NCBI RefSeq assembly: GCF_001083785.1
Contig: NZ_LAVL01000004.1
Span: 1 to 64,000 of the forward strand
From: Nonomuraea sp. SBT364
GTDB taxonomy: Bacteria; Actinomycetota; Actinomycetes; Streptosporangiales; Streptosporangiaceae
DNA length: 64,000 nt
Direction: 5' to 3'
A model generated the notes under the pieces. The model did no database searches. It saw only the letters and a list, made by a program, of their open reading frames with translations, and was not told the origin of the DNA. Below, piece by piece: positions 17,639 to 25,390 of the stretch (position 1 is its first letter; every line of letters begins with the position of its first letter). The position numbers were made by a program, and so were the translations under genes.

Positions 17639-17992
17639 CTATTCGTCGCCGTGGGTGGGGACGATATCGAGCTTGCGCATGCGGCGCTCGCCCCATTCCC
17701 CCAGAGTGCCGAGCGCTGTGTAGAGTGCAACGCCTTCGTCGGTCAGCTCATACTCGACCCGGGGCGGTGTCTCCTCGAACACGGTTCGCCGGATGATTTC
17801 GTCCGCCTCGAGCTCGCGTAGTTGCTGGGCGAGCACTTTCTCGCTGATGCCAGGGAGGCTGCGGCGCAATTGTCCGAATCGATGGAGCCGCTCGTCCAGT
17901 GCCCAGAGGATCAGCGCTTTCCACTTGCCTTCGACGACGTCCATCGCGGCGTCGAGGGCACAGATGTAGGGCGGGTTGCGCATCTGCCTCAT
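17639..17992 (-). CDS. HxlR family transcriptional regulator
   Basis: A 117-residue single winged-helix protein. ALDAAMDVVEGKWKALILWAL, then FGQLRRSLPGISEKVLAQQLRELEADEIIRR and VEYELTDEGVAL are the standard HxlR signature, including the Cys near the N-terminus (YICALD) that some family members use for thiol/aldehyde sensing. The ATG at 17992 is the natural family start. It lies 47 bp behind the imine-reductase-like gene on the same strand, and 1.2 kb from an NmrA-like gene with a perfect dyad in its promoter, a common HxlR arrangement. Confidence 0.9.
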   Translation of the reverse strand: MRQMRNPPYICALDAAMDVVEGKWKALILWALDERLHRFGQLRRSLPGISEKVLAQQLRELEADEIIRRTVFEETPPRVEYELTDEGVALYTALGTLGEWGERRMRKLDIVPTHGDE

Positions 17993-18039
17993 GATAGCCG
18001 GGACGCCCTGCCTCACTCGTGGATGCCCTGGTGCGGGGC

Positions 18040-18867
18040 TCAGCCGGCGGCGATGGCGCGCCGCATCCGCCACAGCGAGGCGCGCAGGTGCCCGGCCAGA
18101 TCCGCGGGCACACCCGCCTCACCGGAAGCGGAGAGGATGTTCTCCAGGCCGGTCGCCTGCATCGCGGGGTTGTACTCGTCCGGGACGGATTCGCTCACGT
18201 CGGCGCCGGCGACTGTGATCGGGAGCACCTGCTCCATCCATGGCTGGAGCACCTCGCGCTTGAACGTCTCCACGTCCCCGCCTTCCGCGTGGACCAATGC
18301 CACGGCGTGGTCCGCCCCGGCGCCCATGCCGTACATGCCGCTGAGGGCGGCCATGTCATACAGCGCCGCGAACCCTGGGTCCTCGCCCACCCAATGAGGA
18401 CGCCCAATGGGGGCGAGCACAGGGGCGACACGGTCGAACACGTCACGCGCACCGCTGTAGAGGATGAAGGCCCCCTCGGTCCCCACCGTCGGGGGCACGG
18501 CCATGATCCCGCCCGCGAGGAAACGCGCCCCGGACTCCTTCAGCCATCCGGCGAGCTCGCGCGCTTGCCGTACGGAGCCGCTGGTCAGGTTGACAATCGT
18601 CTCATCCGCTAGCTTCCGCGCGACCGGTGCGAGCGTGTCACGGACGCTGGCGTCGTCCAGCAGGCATGCGACCGTCAGGTCACCCACGCCGATCGCCTCT
18701 TCCACGCTCGATGCCTCCTGCGCGCCGCGCGCGAGGAGCTCGCTCGCCCTCCCGGGGGTACGGTTCCACACTGTCACCTCACGACCGGCACCGAGGAGCG
18801 CGCTCGCGAGCGCGCGTCCCATGGCTCCCAGACCGAGGATGCTGATTCGTTCATTGCGCGTATTCAT
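18040..18867 (-). CDS. NAD(P)-dependent oxidoreductase of the imine reductase/6-phosphogluconate dehydrogenase-like family
   Basis: About 275 residues. An N-terminal Rossmann fold shows GLGAMGRALASALLGAGREVTVWNRTPGR, where the Arg after Asn favours NADP. A middle segment LTSGSVRQARELAGWLKESGARFLAGGIMA corresponds to the beta-hydroxyacid dehydrogenase signature, and the C-terminal helical domain is of imine-reductase type (about 280 residues, shorter than sugar-acid dehydrogenases). ATG 18867 gives the usual start; GTG 18876 is possible. It precedes the HxlR gene and may be in one operon with it. Substrate unknown. Confidence 0.8.
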   Translation of the reverse strand: MNTRNERISILGLGAMGRALASALLGAGREVTVWNRTPGRASELLARGAQEASSVEEAIGVGDLTVACLLDDASVRDTLAPVARKLADETIVNLTSGSVRQARELAGWLKESGARFLAGGIMAVPPTVGTEGAFILYSGARDVFDRVAPVLAPIGRPHWVGEDPGFAALYDMAALSGMYGMGAGADHAVALVHAEGGDVETFKREVLQPWMEQVLPITVAGADVSESVPDEYNPAMQATGLENILSASGEAGVPADLAGHLRASLWRMRRAIAAG

Positions 18868-18929
18868 GCGCAACACTGTTCACCCACGCGGTTCCTGCCA
18901 CAAGAACGCACTTCGAAGTGTGTGATTAC

Positions 18930-19136
18930 CTGAAGGTTAGTCACCTGGCCCGCCTGGACGGTGGCACGCCGATCGTCCGCGCCAGACGATCAGCGAGAAG
19001 GGGCGGCCGCATGGTCGGAGGAGCGCGGCGGCCGGTAGCCGGTGGCCGATCGCTCGTCTTCAAGTCGGTCACCTAACCAACCATAGACAGCAACGGGTTT
19101 GGCTGGCTATGGTTGCTCTCAGTTAGTCAACTAACT
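18930..19136. promoter_or_regulatory. Control region between imine-reductase-like and NmrA-like genes
   Basis: This roughly 320-bp gene-free stretch holds a perfect dyad AGTTAGTCAACTAACT (19121-19136) some 50 bp before the NmrA-like start, a second inverted repeat AACCATAG (19079-19086)/CTATGGTT (19107-19114), and related half-sites GGTTAGTCACC near 18935 and GGTCACCTAACC near 19069. The GTTAG/CTAAC core is shared by the sites, consistent with one dimeric regulator, most simply the nearby HxlR protein, acting on both divergent genes. Confidence 0.6.
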
Positions 19137-19188
19137 TTATCGGGAGAAAGCTCTCGGCATGACTAACCACAATCGATGGGAAAAGTTC

Positions 19189-20034
19189 ATGATCGTAGTA
19201 ACAGGAGCCACCGGCAACGTTGGCCGACCGCTCGTGCAGGCACTCGCGGCAGCCGGCGAGCAGGTGACGGCGGTGTCCCGAGGAGTCTCGGAGGTGGCGG
19301 TGCCAGAGGGTGTCCGGTACCGCCAGGTGGACCTGGCCGCCCCTGAGAGCCTTCGGTCCGTTTTCGACGGCGCTGACGCGGTGTTCCTCCACGACGGCGG
19401 TGCCGGCGAGCACCTGCTGAGCCCCCAGGGCATCCTGGACGTCGCGAAAGCCGGTGGCGTTCGACGGGTCGTCCTGCTGTCCTCCCAGGGAGTCGCAACC
19501 CGACCGCAGTCGTCCTCCCATGGGCAGATGGGACGGTCCATCGAGGACGTCATCCGGCAGTCGGGCATGGACTGGACGATCCTGCGGCCCGGTGGCTTCG
19601 CCTCCAACGCCTTCGCATGGGCCGAGACGATCCGCACGGGGCGCACGGCCGCCGCACCGTTCGGGGATACCGGGCTGCCGTGGATCGACCCGGCCGACAT
19701 CGGCGAGGTCGCCGCAGCAGCCCTGCGCGAGGACGGTCACGCCGGGCAGGTCTACGAGTTGACCGGGCCCGCCCTCATCACGCCCCGGCAACGAGCAGAG
19801 GTGATCGGCGACGCGCTCGGCGAGCCGATCCGGTTCATCGAGCAGACCCGCGACGAGGCCCGCGCGCAGATGCTGCAGTTCATGCCCGAGCCCGTGGTCG
19901 AGACCACCCTTGACATCATCGGCAATCCCACCCCCGCTGAGCTGCGAATCAGCCCCGACGTCGAACAGGTCCTCGGCCGCGCGCCCCGCACGTTCGCCGA
20001 ATGGGCGATCCGCAACATCGCCGCCTTCAGATGA
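19189..20034 (+). CDS. NAD(P)H-binding NmrA-like oxidoreductase
   Basis: About 281 residues: MIVVTGATGNVGRPLVQALAAAG is the glycine-rich nucleotide-binding loop of atypical SDR/NmrA proteins, followed by FDGADAVFLHDGG, VVLLSSQGVATRP and WTILRPGGFASNAF. The Tyr of classical SDRs is not in a YxxxK context, as usual for NmrA-type proteins, which can be redox sensors, quinone reductases or isomerases. ATG 19189 follows GGGAAAAG and gives the family start; ATG 19159 would add ten residues. Preceded by a perfect dyad and probably controlled by the HxlR protein. Confidence 0.85.
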   Translation: MIVVTGATGNVGRPLVQALAAAGEQVTAVSRGVSEVAVPEGVRYRQVDLAAPESLRSVFDGADAVFLHDGGAGEHLLSPQGILDVAKAGGVRRVVLLSSQGVATRPQSSSHGQMGRSIEDVIRQSGMDWTILRPGGFASNAFAWAETIRTGRTAAAPFGDTGLPWIDPADIGEVAAAALREDGHAGQVYELTGPALITPRQRAEVIGDALGEPIRFIEQTRDEARAQMLQFMPEPVVETTLDIIGNPTPAELRISPDVEQVLGRAPRTFAEWAIRNIAAFR

Positions 20035-20079
20035 CCCACCCGGGGTGACCGTTCCGCCAACGCAGACAAAGCCCCCAGC

Positions 20080-20271
20080 TCAGTTGGCTTTGGCGACCGG
20101 TGTCACGTTGGTTGACGGCAGCGCAACTCGCCGGCCACCACGATCATGGTCACCCCGGGCAAGGGCTGGTGGGTCAGGGCAGACCTCCCGGCCCCGCCAG
20201 CCGAGTAACGCCAGCAGCCACCACAGCGCGGCCATGAAGCGGACATGGTTACGGCTACCCGTTGTGATCAC
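20080..20271 (-). CDS. Small membrane peptide ORF, translationally coupled (tentative)
   Basis: A GTG at 20271 overlaps the stop of the zinc-ribbon reading frame (GTGA) and opens 63 codons with one hydrophobic segment, MAALWWLLALLGW, followed by a polar tail. There is no family match. Coupling and the clear membrane segment are the only evidence that it is real; it could be part of a decayed locus. Confidence 0.3.
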   Translation of the reverse strand: MITTGSRNHVRFMAALWWLLALLGWRGREVCPDPPALARGDHDRGGRRVALPSTNVTPVAKAN

Positions 20272-20559
20272 CCCTGTCCCGACGCCTCGCGCTGCCGGGC
20301 ACGCCAGGCCCGGACGCGGCACCGCGCCGAGCAGAACCTCGCGTCCGCGCCGTCGCACCCCCGCCCACACCCCCACCCCGCACCCGGGACAGCGCGCCCA
20401 CGCCGACATGCGCGCCCACCGCGCGGACGCCTGTTCGAACAACGCTGCGGCCTCCGCCGAGATCACCGCGGCCGACAAGCCCGCATCCCGCATGCCGCCG
20501 AGCAGTAACGCCGTCGCCCGGTCGATTCGGTCGACAACCGTCCACCACACACCACTCAC
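20268..20559 (-). pseudogene. Small zinc-ribbon protein with a one-base frameshift
   Basis: From GTG 20559 the frame encodes a helical segment (RIDRATALLLGGMRDAGL, EAAALFEQASARWARM) and then RCPGCG. One base out of frame, beginning near 20330, the sequence reads ARFCSARCRVRAWRARQR and stops at 20270..20268. CPxCG followed by RFCSxxCRxRAWRAR is the paired-Cys zinc ribbon common in small actinomycete proteins, so the two halves belong to one gene joined by a single-base shift. It may be a true mutation, a sequencing error, or programmed. Confidence 0.45.
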
Positions 20560-20572
20560 CGTCGGGAACCAC

Positions 20573-20705
20573 TCACTCCTGGAATATGCCTCGTGGTGCG
20601 CCGAGGAGTTGCCGGCGTTGGTCGGCGGTGAGCAAGACGCGCAGGGCGACAAGCAGCGCGGCCACGCTGAACACGAACGCCAGCCAGTCCAGAATGTCCC
20701 CCGAC
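20573..20705 (-). other. Open frame for a short transmembrane peptide without a visible start codon
   Basis: Between a TAG near 20719 and the TGA at 20575..20573 the minus strand reads DILDWLAFVFSVAALLVALR and then a charged tail ending in LLGAPRGIFQE. The hydrophobic helix is convincing, but no ATG, GTG or TTG precedes it with a ribosome-binding site, so it is probably a remnant belonging with the zinc-ribbon frame just downstream. Confidence 0.25.
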
Positions 20706-20796
20706 CCTGCTGCGCCGGCGCGCTAGCTGTCCGCCGTCTGGTTGATCGGGCCGGGTCACGGTGTCGTACGGAATGGACCTGCTGGGCTGGTTCCGC

Positions 20797-21720
20797 TCAA
20801 CCAGCAGGTTCAGGCAGTGCGCCTCGAACGCCCTTCAGGACACGATCAAGTGCCGCCCGGCCCGCGGGCCCCCAGTGCGGCTTGCCGCCGGGAAGGCCCC
20901 GATCTCCGTTCTGCCCCATGAGCATCAGGAAGAGGCTCTTCAAAGCGGCCAGCCCTCGTGCCCGCCGGATCGCCGCCTCGTCCGCATGCCCGTACCTGTC
21001 GAAGAACCGTGCGGCCGTGCCCGCCGGCAGCAGCACCCATGCGGCGGCGAGGTCCCACGCCGGATCGCCGGCGAACATGTCACCGAAGTCGACGACGCCC
21101 GAGAGCGTTCCGTCCGTGACGACGACGTTCGCGGGATGGAGGTCGCCGTGCACCCACACCGGCGGGCCCTCCCACGCGCGGGCCGCGACGGCGTCGTCCC
21201 AGACGGCCCGCACACCGGCAGCGACGTCGTCGGGGGCAACGGCCCGGAAGAAGTACTCGAAGCCTTCGGCGCAGTCCCTGGGATGGGCGCCGCGGTCCGT
21301 GGTGGTCGGCGCGTCGGCGGGCGCCTCCACATGGAGCGCCCGGAGGAAATCCGCCAGCGTGTCGGCCGCGTGGGCGCCGCGGCTGATCGAGCCATGGTCC
21401 AGCGGCTCACCGGGAACCCACGTCATCACCGTCCAGTACTTGGGGAAGCGCTCGGACGGTTCGCCGAACCGCACCGGGGTCGGCACCGGGAGCGGCAGGC
21501 GCGGGGCCAGCACCGGTAGCCACCGCCGCTCCTTGAGCTGGAGCTCCGGGGAGGGGTCCATGCGCTGCATGCGTACGGCCAACTCGTCCCCGAGGCGCCA
21601 CATCTGGTTGCCCCAGCCGCCCGCCACCTCGCGGACGGCCAGCCCCGCGAGGTCTGGATGTTGCTCCTGCAGCAAGTCGCGGACCAGGTCTGCGGTGATC
21701 TCGAGCTCAGTGTCGGTCAT
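20797..21720 (-). CDS. Aminoglycoside phosphotransferase (APH) family kinase-like protein
   Basis: A 307-residue protein of the APH/choline-kinase fold. The catalytic loop WVHGDLHPANVVV contains His-Gly-Asp and Asn, the metal-binding motif is GVVDFGD, and the N-lobe has AGGWGNQMWRLGDELAVRM. Length is normal. APH-fold proteins phosphorylate aminoglycosides, macrolides or metabolites; actinomycetes hold many paralogues and the substrate cannot be told here. It stands alone, convergent with nothing recognisable. Confidence 0.88.
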   Translation of the reverse strand: MTDTELEITADLVRDLLQEQHPDLAGLAVREVAGGWGNQMWRLGDELAVRMQRMDPSPELQLKERRWLPVLAPRLPLPVPTPVRFGEPSERFPKYWTVMTWVPGEPLDHGSISRGAHAADTLADFLRALHVEAPADAPTTTDRGAHPRDCAEGFEYFFRAVAPDDVAAGVRAVWDDAVAARAWEGPPVWVHGDLHPANVVVTDGTLSGVVDFGDMFAGDPAWDLAAAWVLLPAGTAARFFDRYGHADEAAIRRARGLAALKSLFLMLMGQNGDRGLPGGKPHWGPAGRAALDRVLKGVRGALPEPAG

Positions 21721-21812
21721 GTGAAATCACAGTACTGAGGCGGCAGGCGTGGCGGCTCTCGCTCTCCGGCACCCGGGGCGCACCCGAAATGGGCCCGTAC
21801 GGGCGGTGCTGG

Positions 21813-22937
21813 TCACCAGGCCACGCGCGGCGAGTCCCCCTCACCCGGCCGCTCATCGACGGTGATCGGCACCGAGGTGACCGCGCCGTCGGCGAGGCCG
21901 GCCCGGTAGGCGCGCCACCGGTGCGCGTACAGGAGGTACGCGCCCGTCCCGTCGACGCTGAAGCGCAGGCTCAGAGAGGCGTCGGACGGCAGCTCCGGCC
22001 GGGCCAGGACCCGCACGGGCCCGCCCGCCACAGGGATGCGTTCGACGGTGTGCCCGAGCGCGTAGATCAGCGCGCTGCCGTCGGCGGTGTAGGCCACCGA
22101 CTCCATCGGCAGGGCGCCCGTGGCGGCCTTGATGATCCGGGACGCGGCGCCGTCCGGGGCGGTGCCCAGGCGGGCGAGGTCGAGCAGGGCGATGGCGCGG
22201 CCACCCAGCACGCACGCGAGCGAGCGGCCGTCCGGAGACCAGGACAGGCCGCTCACCACCGCGTGCGTCATCGTCTTCCAGTCCCGGCGCCGACCTGTGG
22301 CCACGTCGAGCACGGAGATCTTGGCGCCGCCTCCGATGAGCGGTGTGGAGTAGGCCAGCCGGGTGCCGTCGGCGCTGAGGGCGAGGTCGTGAACCAGCGT
22401 CAGGTCGTCGGGGTCGGTTGGCGTGACGGCCACCGGCTGCTCGGGCCGCCCGTTCTCGTCGAGGCGTACCAGGAAGAAGCGGATGGACGGGTTCGCCGAC
22501 TCGGTCCAGCCGGCGATGGCGAACGTGCGGTTGTCCCGGGCGGCGGCCACGAGATGCCAGGAACTGGCGATGCCGGGCGGCAGCGGGATGTCGGCGATGA
22601 AGGCCCCGGTCTCGGCGTTGTGCACGGCGGGCGGTACGGGGGTGAAGACAGCCGTCTTGGACTTGCCGGGGAAACGGGCGAGCGGAGTACGCGCGGAGAC
22701 GAAGAACCGCGGCGGGCCCGTCGCCCGCAGGGGTGCCCCGACCGCCATGGGATCGGCCAGGGAGGTCGCCATCGGGAACGGGTGCTTCACGGGCCCCGAG
22801 GACAGCGACGGTGACGGCGATGCCGGGGGCTGGGTCGCGCTGACGAGAGACACCCGGCCGGCGGCCGGATCGGCGCATCCGGCGGCCAGGACGGCCAGGG
22901 CCAAGCCCGCCAGCGCGGCGGACGTACGGGACGACAT
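21813..22937 (-). CDS. Secreted lipoprotein with TolB/WD40-like beta-propeller
   Basis: A 374-residue protein. A signal peptide ends in the lipobox LAAGC, so the mature N-terminus would be a lipidated Cys at about residue 21. Repeats such as LALSADGTRLAYSTP, LSWSPDGRSLACVL and VAYTADGSALIYAL are spaced about 50-60 residues apart, as in TolB-like/WD40 propellers. It is the last gene of an operon with an FtsX-type ABC transporter and a membrane protein, so it may be a surface sensor or partner of that transporter. Confidence 0.82.
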   Translation of the reverse strand: MSSRTSAALAGLALAVLAAGCADPAAGRVSLVSATQPPASPSPSLSSGPVKHPFPMATSLADPMAVGAPLRATGPPRFFVSARTPLARFPGKSKTAVFTPVPPAVHNAETGAFIADIPLPPGIASSWHLVAAARDNRTFAIAGWTESANPSIRFFLVRLDENGRPEQPVAVTPTDPDDLTLVHDLALSADGTRLAYSTPLIGGGAKISVLDVATGRRRDWKTMTHAVVSGLSWSPDGRSLACVLGGRAIALLDLARLGTAPDGAASRIIKAATGALPMESVAYTADGSALIYALGHTVERIPVAGGPVRVLARPELPSDASLSLRFSVDGTGAYLLYAHRWRAYRAGLADGAVTSVPITVDERPGEGDSPRVAW

Positions 22938-23068
22938 GCAGAGATCATCGTACGGGACGGGCTTCTTGACCAGAGCCGGCAGCGTCAGGAGGGGGCCTCG
23001 GCGCCACCGTCCCTGCCCCCCGACGCCCTACCTTGGTCACGTGGTTCGCTCGTGCTGAACCGCGGAAG

Positions 23069-24547
23069 CTAACGCCGGGCGGCCAGGAACACCGCCAGCA
23101 CACCGTAGGCGCACAGCACGCCGAAGCCGGCCCACGGCGCCAGCGGGAAGTACCCGAGGAAGGGCGTGTAGAAGGCGTCAATGTGGTCGTATTCGGGCAG
23201 GCTCTGCTGGATCGAGAATCCCGCGGCCGGGGTGACCCGCAGCAGCCACTGCGACACGTCCATCGGCAGGGAAGCGGTGACGGCCAGCAGCAAGGGCACC
23301 ATGGTCACCGCGACCGCCACGGAGACCGCCACCGCGCCACGCCGCAGGAGCGCGCCCAGCCCCAGGGCGAGCACCGCCACCGCGGCGAACAGCAGGCCGG
23401 TGCCGACGATCACCCGCAGCTGCGTCGGCAGGCCGACGGGAAGCGGGTAGACGGCGTTGCCGCGCAGGAGCGCCGAGCCGATCGGCAGGGTGATCGCGGC
23501 GGACACCAGCCCGGTCGCGAAGGCCGCAGCACCGATGACCACCGACCTGGCGCCGAGCACCGCGAGAGCCCGCCTGCCATCCGCGGTGGCGAACGAGACC
23601 GCCACCATGATGAGCGGGATGAGCCCGACGTACTGCCCCAGCAGGCTCCTCTCCACGGCCAGGCCCACCCAGTTGGGCCCGATGTCGCCCGCTCCCGTCA
23701 GGACGAACTCGTCACCGGATCGAGCGAAGGCGCCCGGGTGGTGGACGGTCACGCCGTCGTCCTCCACGCGTGCGCCGATGTCGTCGAAGGTCCAGTCGGC
23801 GCCCGCCGGGACGCCTTGCAGGCTGACCTGGTCGAAGACCGCGGTGGCCTCGGCGAATCTCGTCGCCTGACCGGCCCCGCCGTCCTCCACCGTGACGTCG
23901 CCCGGCGACGCGGCGAACAGCCCGACGTTCACGGTGTACGGCAGGCCGGTCAGGTGTGCCGTACCGACCTCCGACCACTGCTTGCCGTCGGCGGACTCGG
24001 AACCGGTCAGCGTGTCACCCGTGCGGGTCAGCCGCAGCCAGCGCGGGAAGCCTCCGGCGGAGCCCGCCGTGTCCTCGGTGAAGTCGTGCTGCATGCGGAC
24101 GCCGTGCCGGGCGGTGACCATGATCGCCGCGTACTGCGATCCCTCCCGGATGCCGTCCTTGACCAGGACGCCCGCCTTCGCCCACGGCACGAGCCCGGGA
24201 ACGGGCGGCGGGCCGCCGCCCGTGCCGGGAGGCGGGGGCTCCTTGATCCGTCCCGTCATCGAGTTCACCCGGACGGTGATGCTTCCGTCGCCTCTCAGCG
24301 GCAGGTGCACGTAGGTGAAATCGTCCACCACCGCCTGGCCGCCGGGGCCGGAGATCGGGGCCTGGCACGGCTCTTCGACGGGGCCGTTGCTGCACGTCAC
24401 GCTGACGGTCCCGGCGACCGCCAGGCTCAGCAGCACGGTGGCGAGCGGGGCGGTCAGCAGGCCGGCGACCCGGCCGCGAGCGCCGGTGAGCCCGCGCCAC
24501 TCGGCGGCGATGAGCGCGCGGTCCACCGGGGTACGAATGGAATTCAT
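23069..24547 (-). CDS. Membrane protein with an inserted concanavalin-like domain, ABC-associated
   Basis: A 492-residue protein: one N-terminal transmembrane helix, a roughly 250-residue extracytoplasmic region, then five or six C-terminal helices resembling an ABC-2-type permease. The external part carries WAKAGVLVKDGIREGSQYAA, FPRWLRLTRTGDTLTGSESADGKQW and VNVGLFAASP, the pattern of DUF1349/concanavalin-like lectin-type domains. The gene lies 111 bp after an ATPase gene on the same strand. It probably forms part of the membrane complex, with the lectin-like fold facing the cell surface. Confidence 0.75.
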   Translation of the reverse strand: MNSIRTPVDRALIAAEWRGLTGARGRVAGLLTAPLATVLLSLAVAGTVSVTCSNGPVEEPCQAPISGPGGQAVVDDFTYVHLPLRGDGSITVRVNSMTGRIKEPPPPGTGGGPPPVPGLVPWAKAGVLVKDGIREGSQYAAIMVTARHGVRMQHDFTEDTAGSAGGFPRWLRLTRTGDTLTGSESADGKQWSEVGTAHLTGLPYTVNVGLFAASPGDVTVEDGGAGQATRFAEATAVFDQVSLQGVPAGADWTFDDIGARVEDDGVTVHHPGAFARSGDEFVLTGAGDIGPNWVGLAVERSLLGQYVGLIPLIMVAVSFATADGRRALAVLGARSVVIGAAAFATGLVSAAITLPIGSALLRGNAVYPLPVGLPTQLRVIVGTGLLFAAVAVLALGLGALLRRGAVAVSVAVAVTMVPLLLAVTASLPMDVSQWLLRVTPAAGFSIQQSLPEYDHIDAFYTPFLGYFPLAPWAGFGVLCAYGVLAVFLAARR

Positions 24548-24658
24548 GCCGACGGTTGTACGCGGTCCGCGGTCCCGGCACCGTCGCAGCGGCCGCGACC
24601 CAGCTGCGACCGGGGATCAGGACGCAACGCATCTCGACGGCCCGCAGCCTCGCGTGCG

Positions 24659-25390
24659 TCAGTGGATTCCGAGGCCGGCGGCGATCGCCTCGGCCGTCGG
24701 GGCCTCCATGACGTTCACCACCTGGCCGTCGCTGAGGAAGAGCACCCGATCGGCGTGGGCGGCGACGGCCGGGTCGTGGGTGACCATGATGACCGTCTGC
24801 TCCAGGTCGTCGACCACGCGCCGCAGCAGGCCCAGGATCTCCCGTCCTGATCTGGCGTCGAGGTTTCCGGTCGGCTCGTCGGCGAACACCACCTCCGGCC
24901 CGGCCACCAGCGCCCGGCAGATGGCCACCCGCTGCTGCTGCCCGCCGGACAGCTCGTGCGGGCGGCGGTGTACGTGCTCGGCGATCCCGGCCCGGCCGAC
25001 CAGTTCCTCCACCCGGCCGGGCACCGGCCGGCGTCGCGCGAGCCGCAGCGGCAGCTCGATGTTCTCCCTGCCCGTCAGCGCGGGCAGCAGGTTGAACGCC
25101 TGGAACACGAAGCCGATCCGGTGCCTGCGCAGGCCGGACAGCTCGGCCTCGCTCAGCCGCGTGATGTCGGCGCCGCCCACGCTGACGGAACCCGACGTGG
25201 GCCGGGTCAGCCCGGCCGCGCACTGCAGCAACGTGGTCTTGCCCGAGCCGGACGGCCCCATCACCGCGGTGAACGACCCGCGGGTGAAGGCGTGGCTGAC
25301 GTCGCGCAGAGCGGCGACCGCCGAGACGCCCGTGCCGTAGACCTTGCCGACGCCGTCGAGACGCACCGTGGGTTCGATACCGCCGTTCAT
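24659..25390 (-). CDS. ABC transporter ATP-binding protein (MacB/LolD type)
   Basis: A 243-residue ATPase: Walker A GPSGSGKTT, signature LSGGQQQRVAICRALV, Walker [14 protein letters not shown] and MVTHD. The IGFVFQAFNLLPALT Q-loop context is characteristic of ATPases working with FtsX-like permeases. Its ATG overlaps the permease stop by four bases (ATGA), which fixes the start. It pairs with the 833-residue permease upstream, and possibly with the lectin-domain membrane protein downstream. Confidence 0.93.
   Translation of the reverse strand: MNGGIEPTVRLDGVGKVYGTGVSAVAALRDVSHAFTRGSFTAVMGPSGSGKTTLLQCAAGLTRPTSGSVSVGGADITRLSEAELSGLRRHRIGFVFQAFNLLPALTGRENIELPLRLARRRPVPGRVEELVGRAGIAEHVHRRPHELSGGQQQRVAICRALVAGPEVVFADEPTGNLDARSGREILGLLRRVVDDLEQTVIMVTHDPAVAAHADRVLFLSDGQVVNVMEAPTAEAIAAGLGIH

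Noticed and set aside
17612..17821. Short plus-strand frame with a good SD and MISTAVSLGLFVAVG start
   Set aside because: After 15 residues it is only the complement of the HxlR C-terminus; at best the first codons of a lost gene.
20245..21724. Plus-strand frames with His/Pro/Arg-rich text near the zinc-ribbon locus
   Set aside because: Compositional shadows; the minus strand has the Cys-pair motif and the APH gene.
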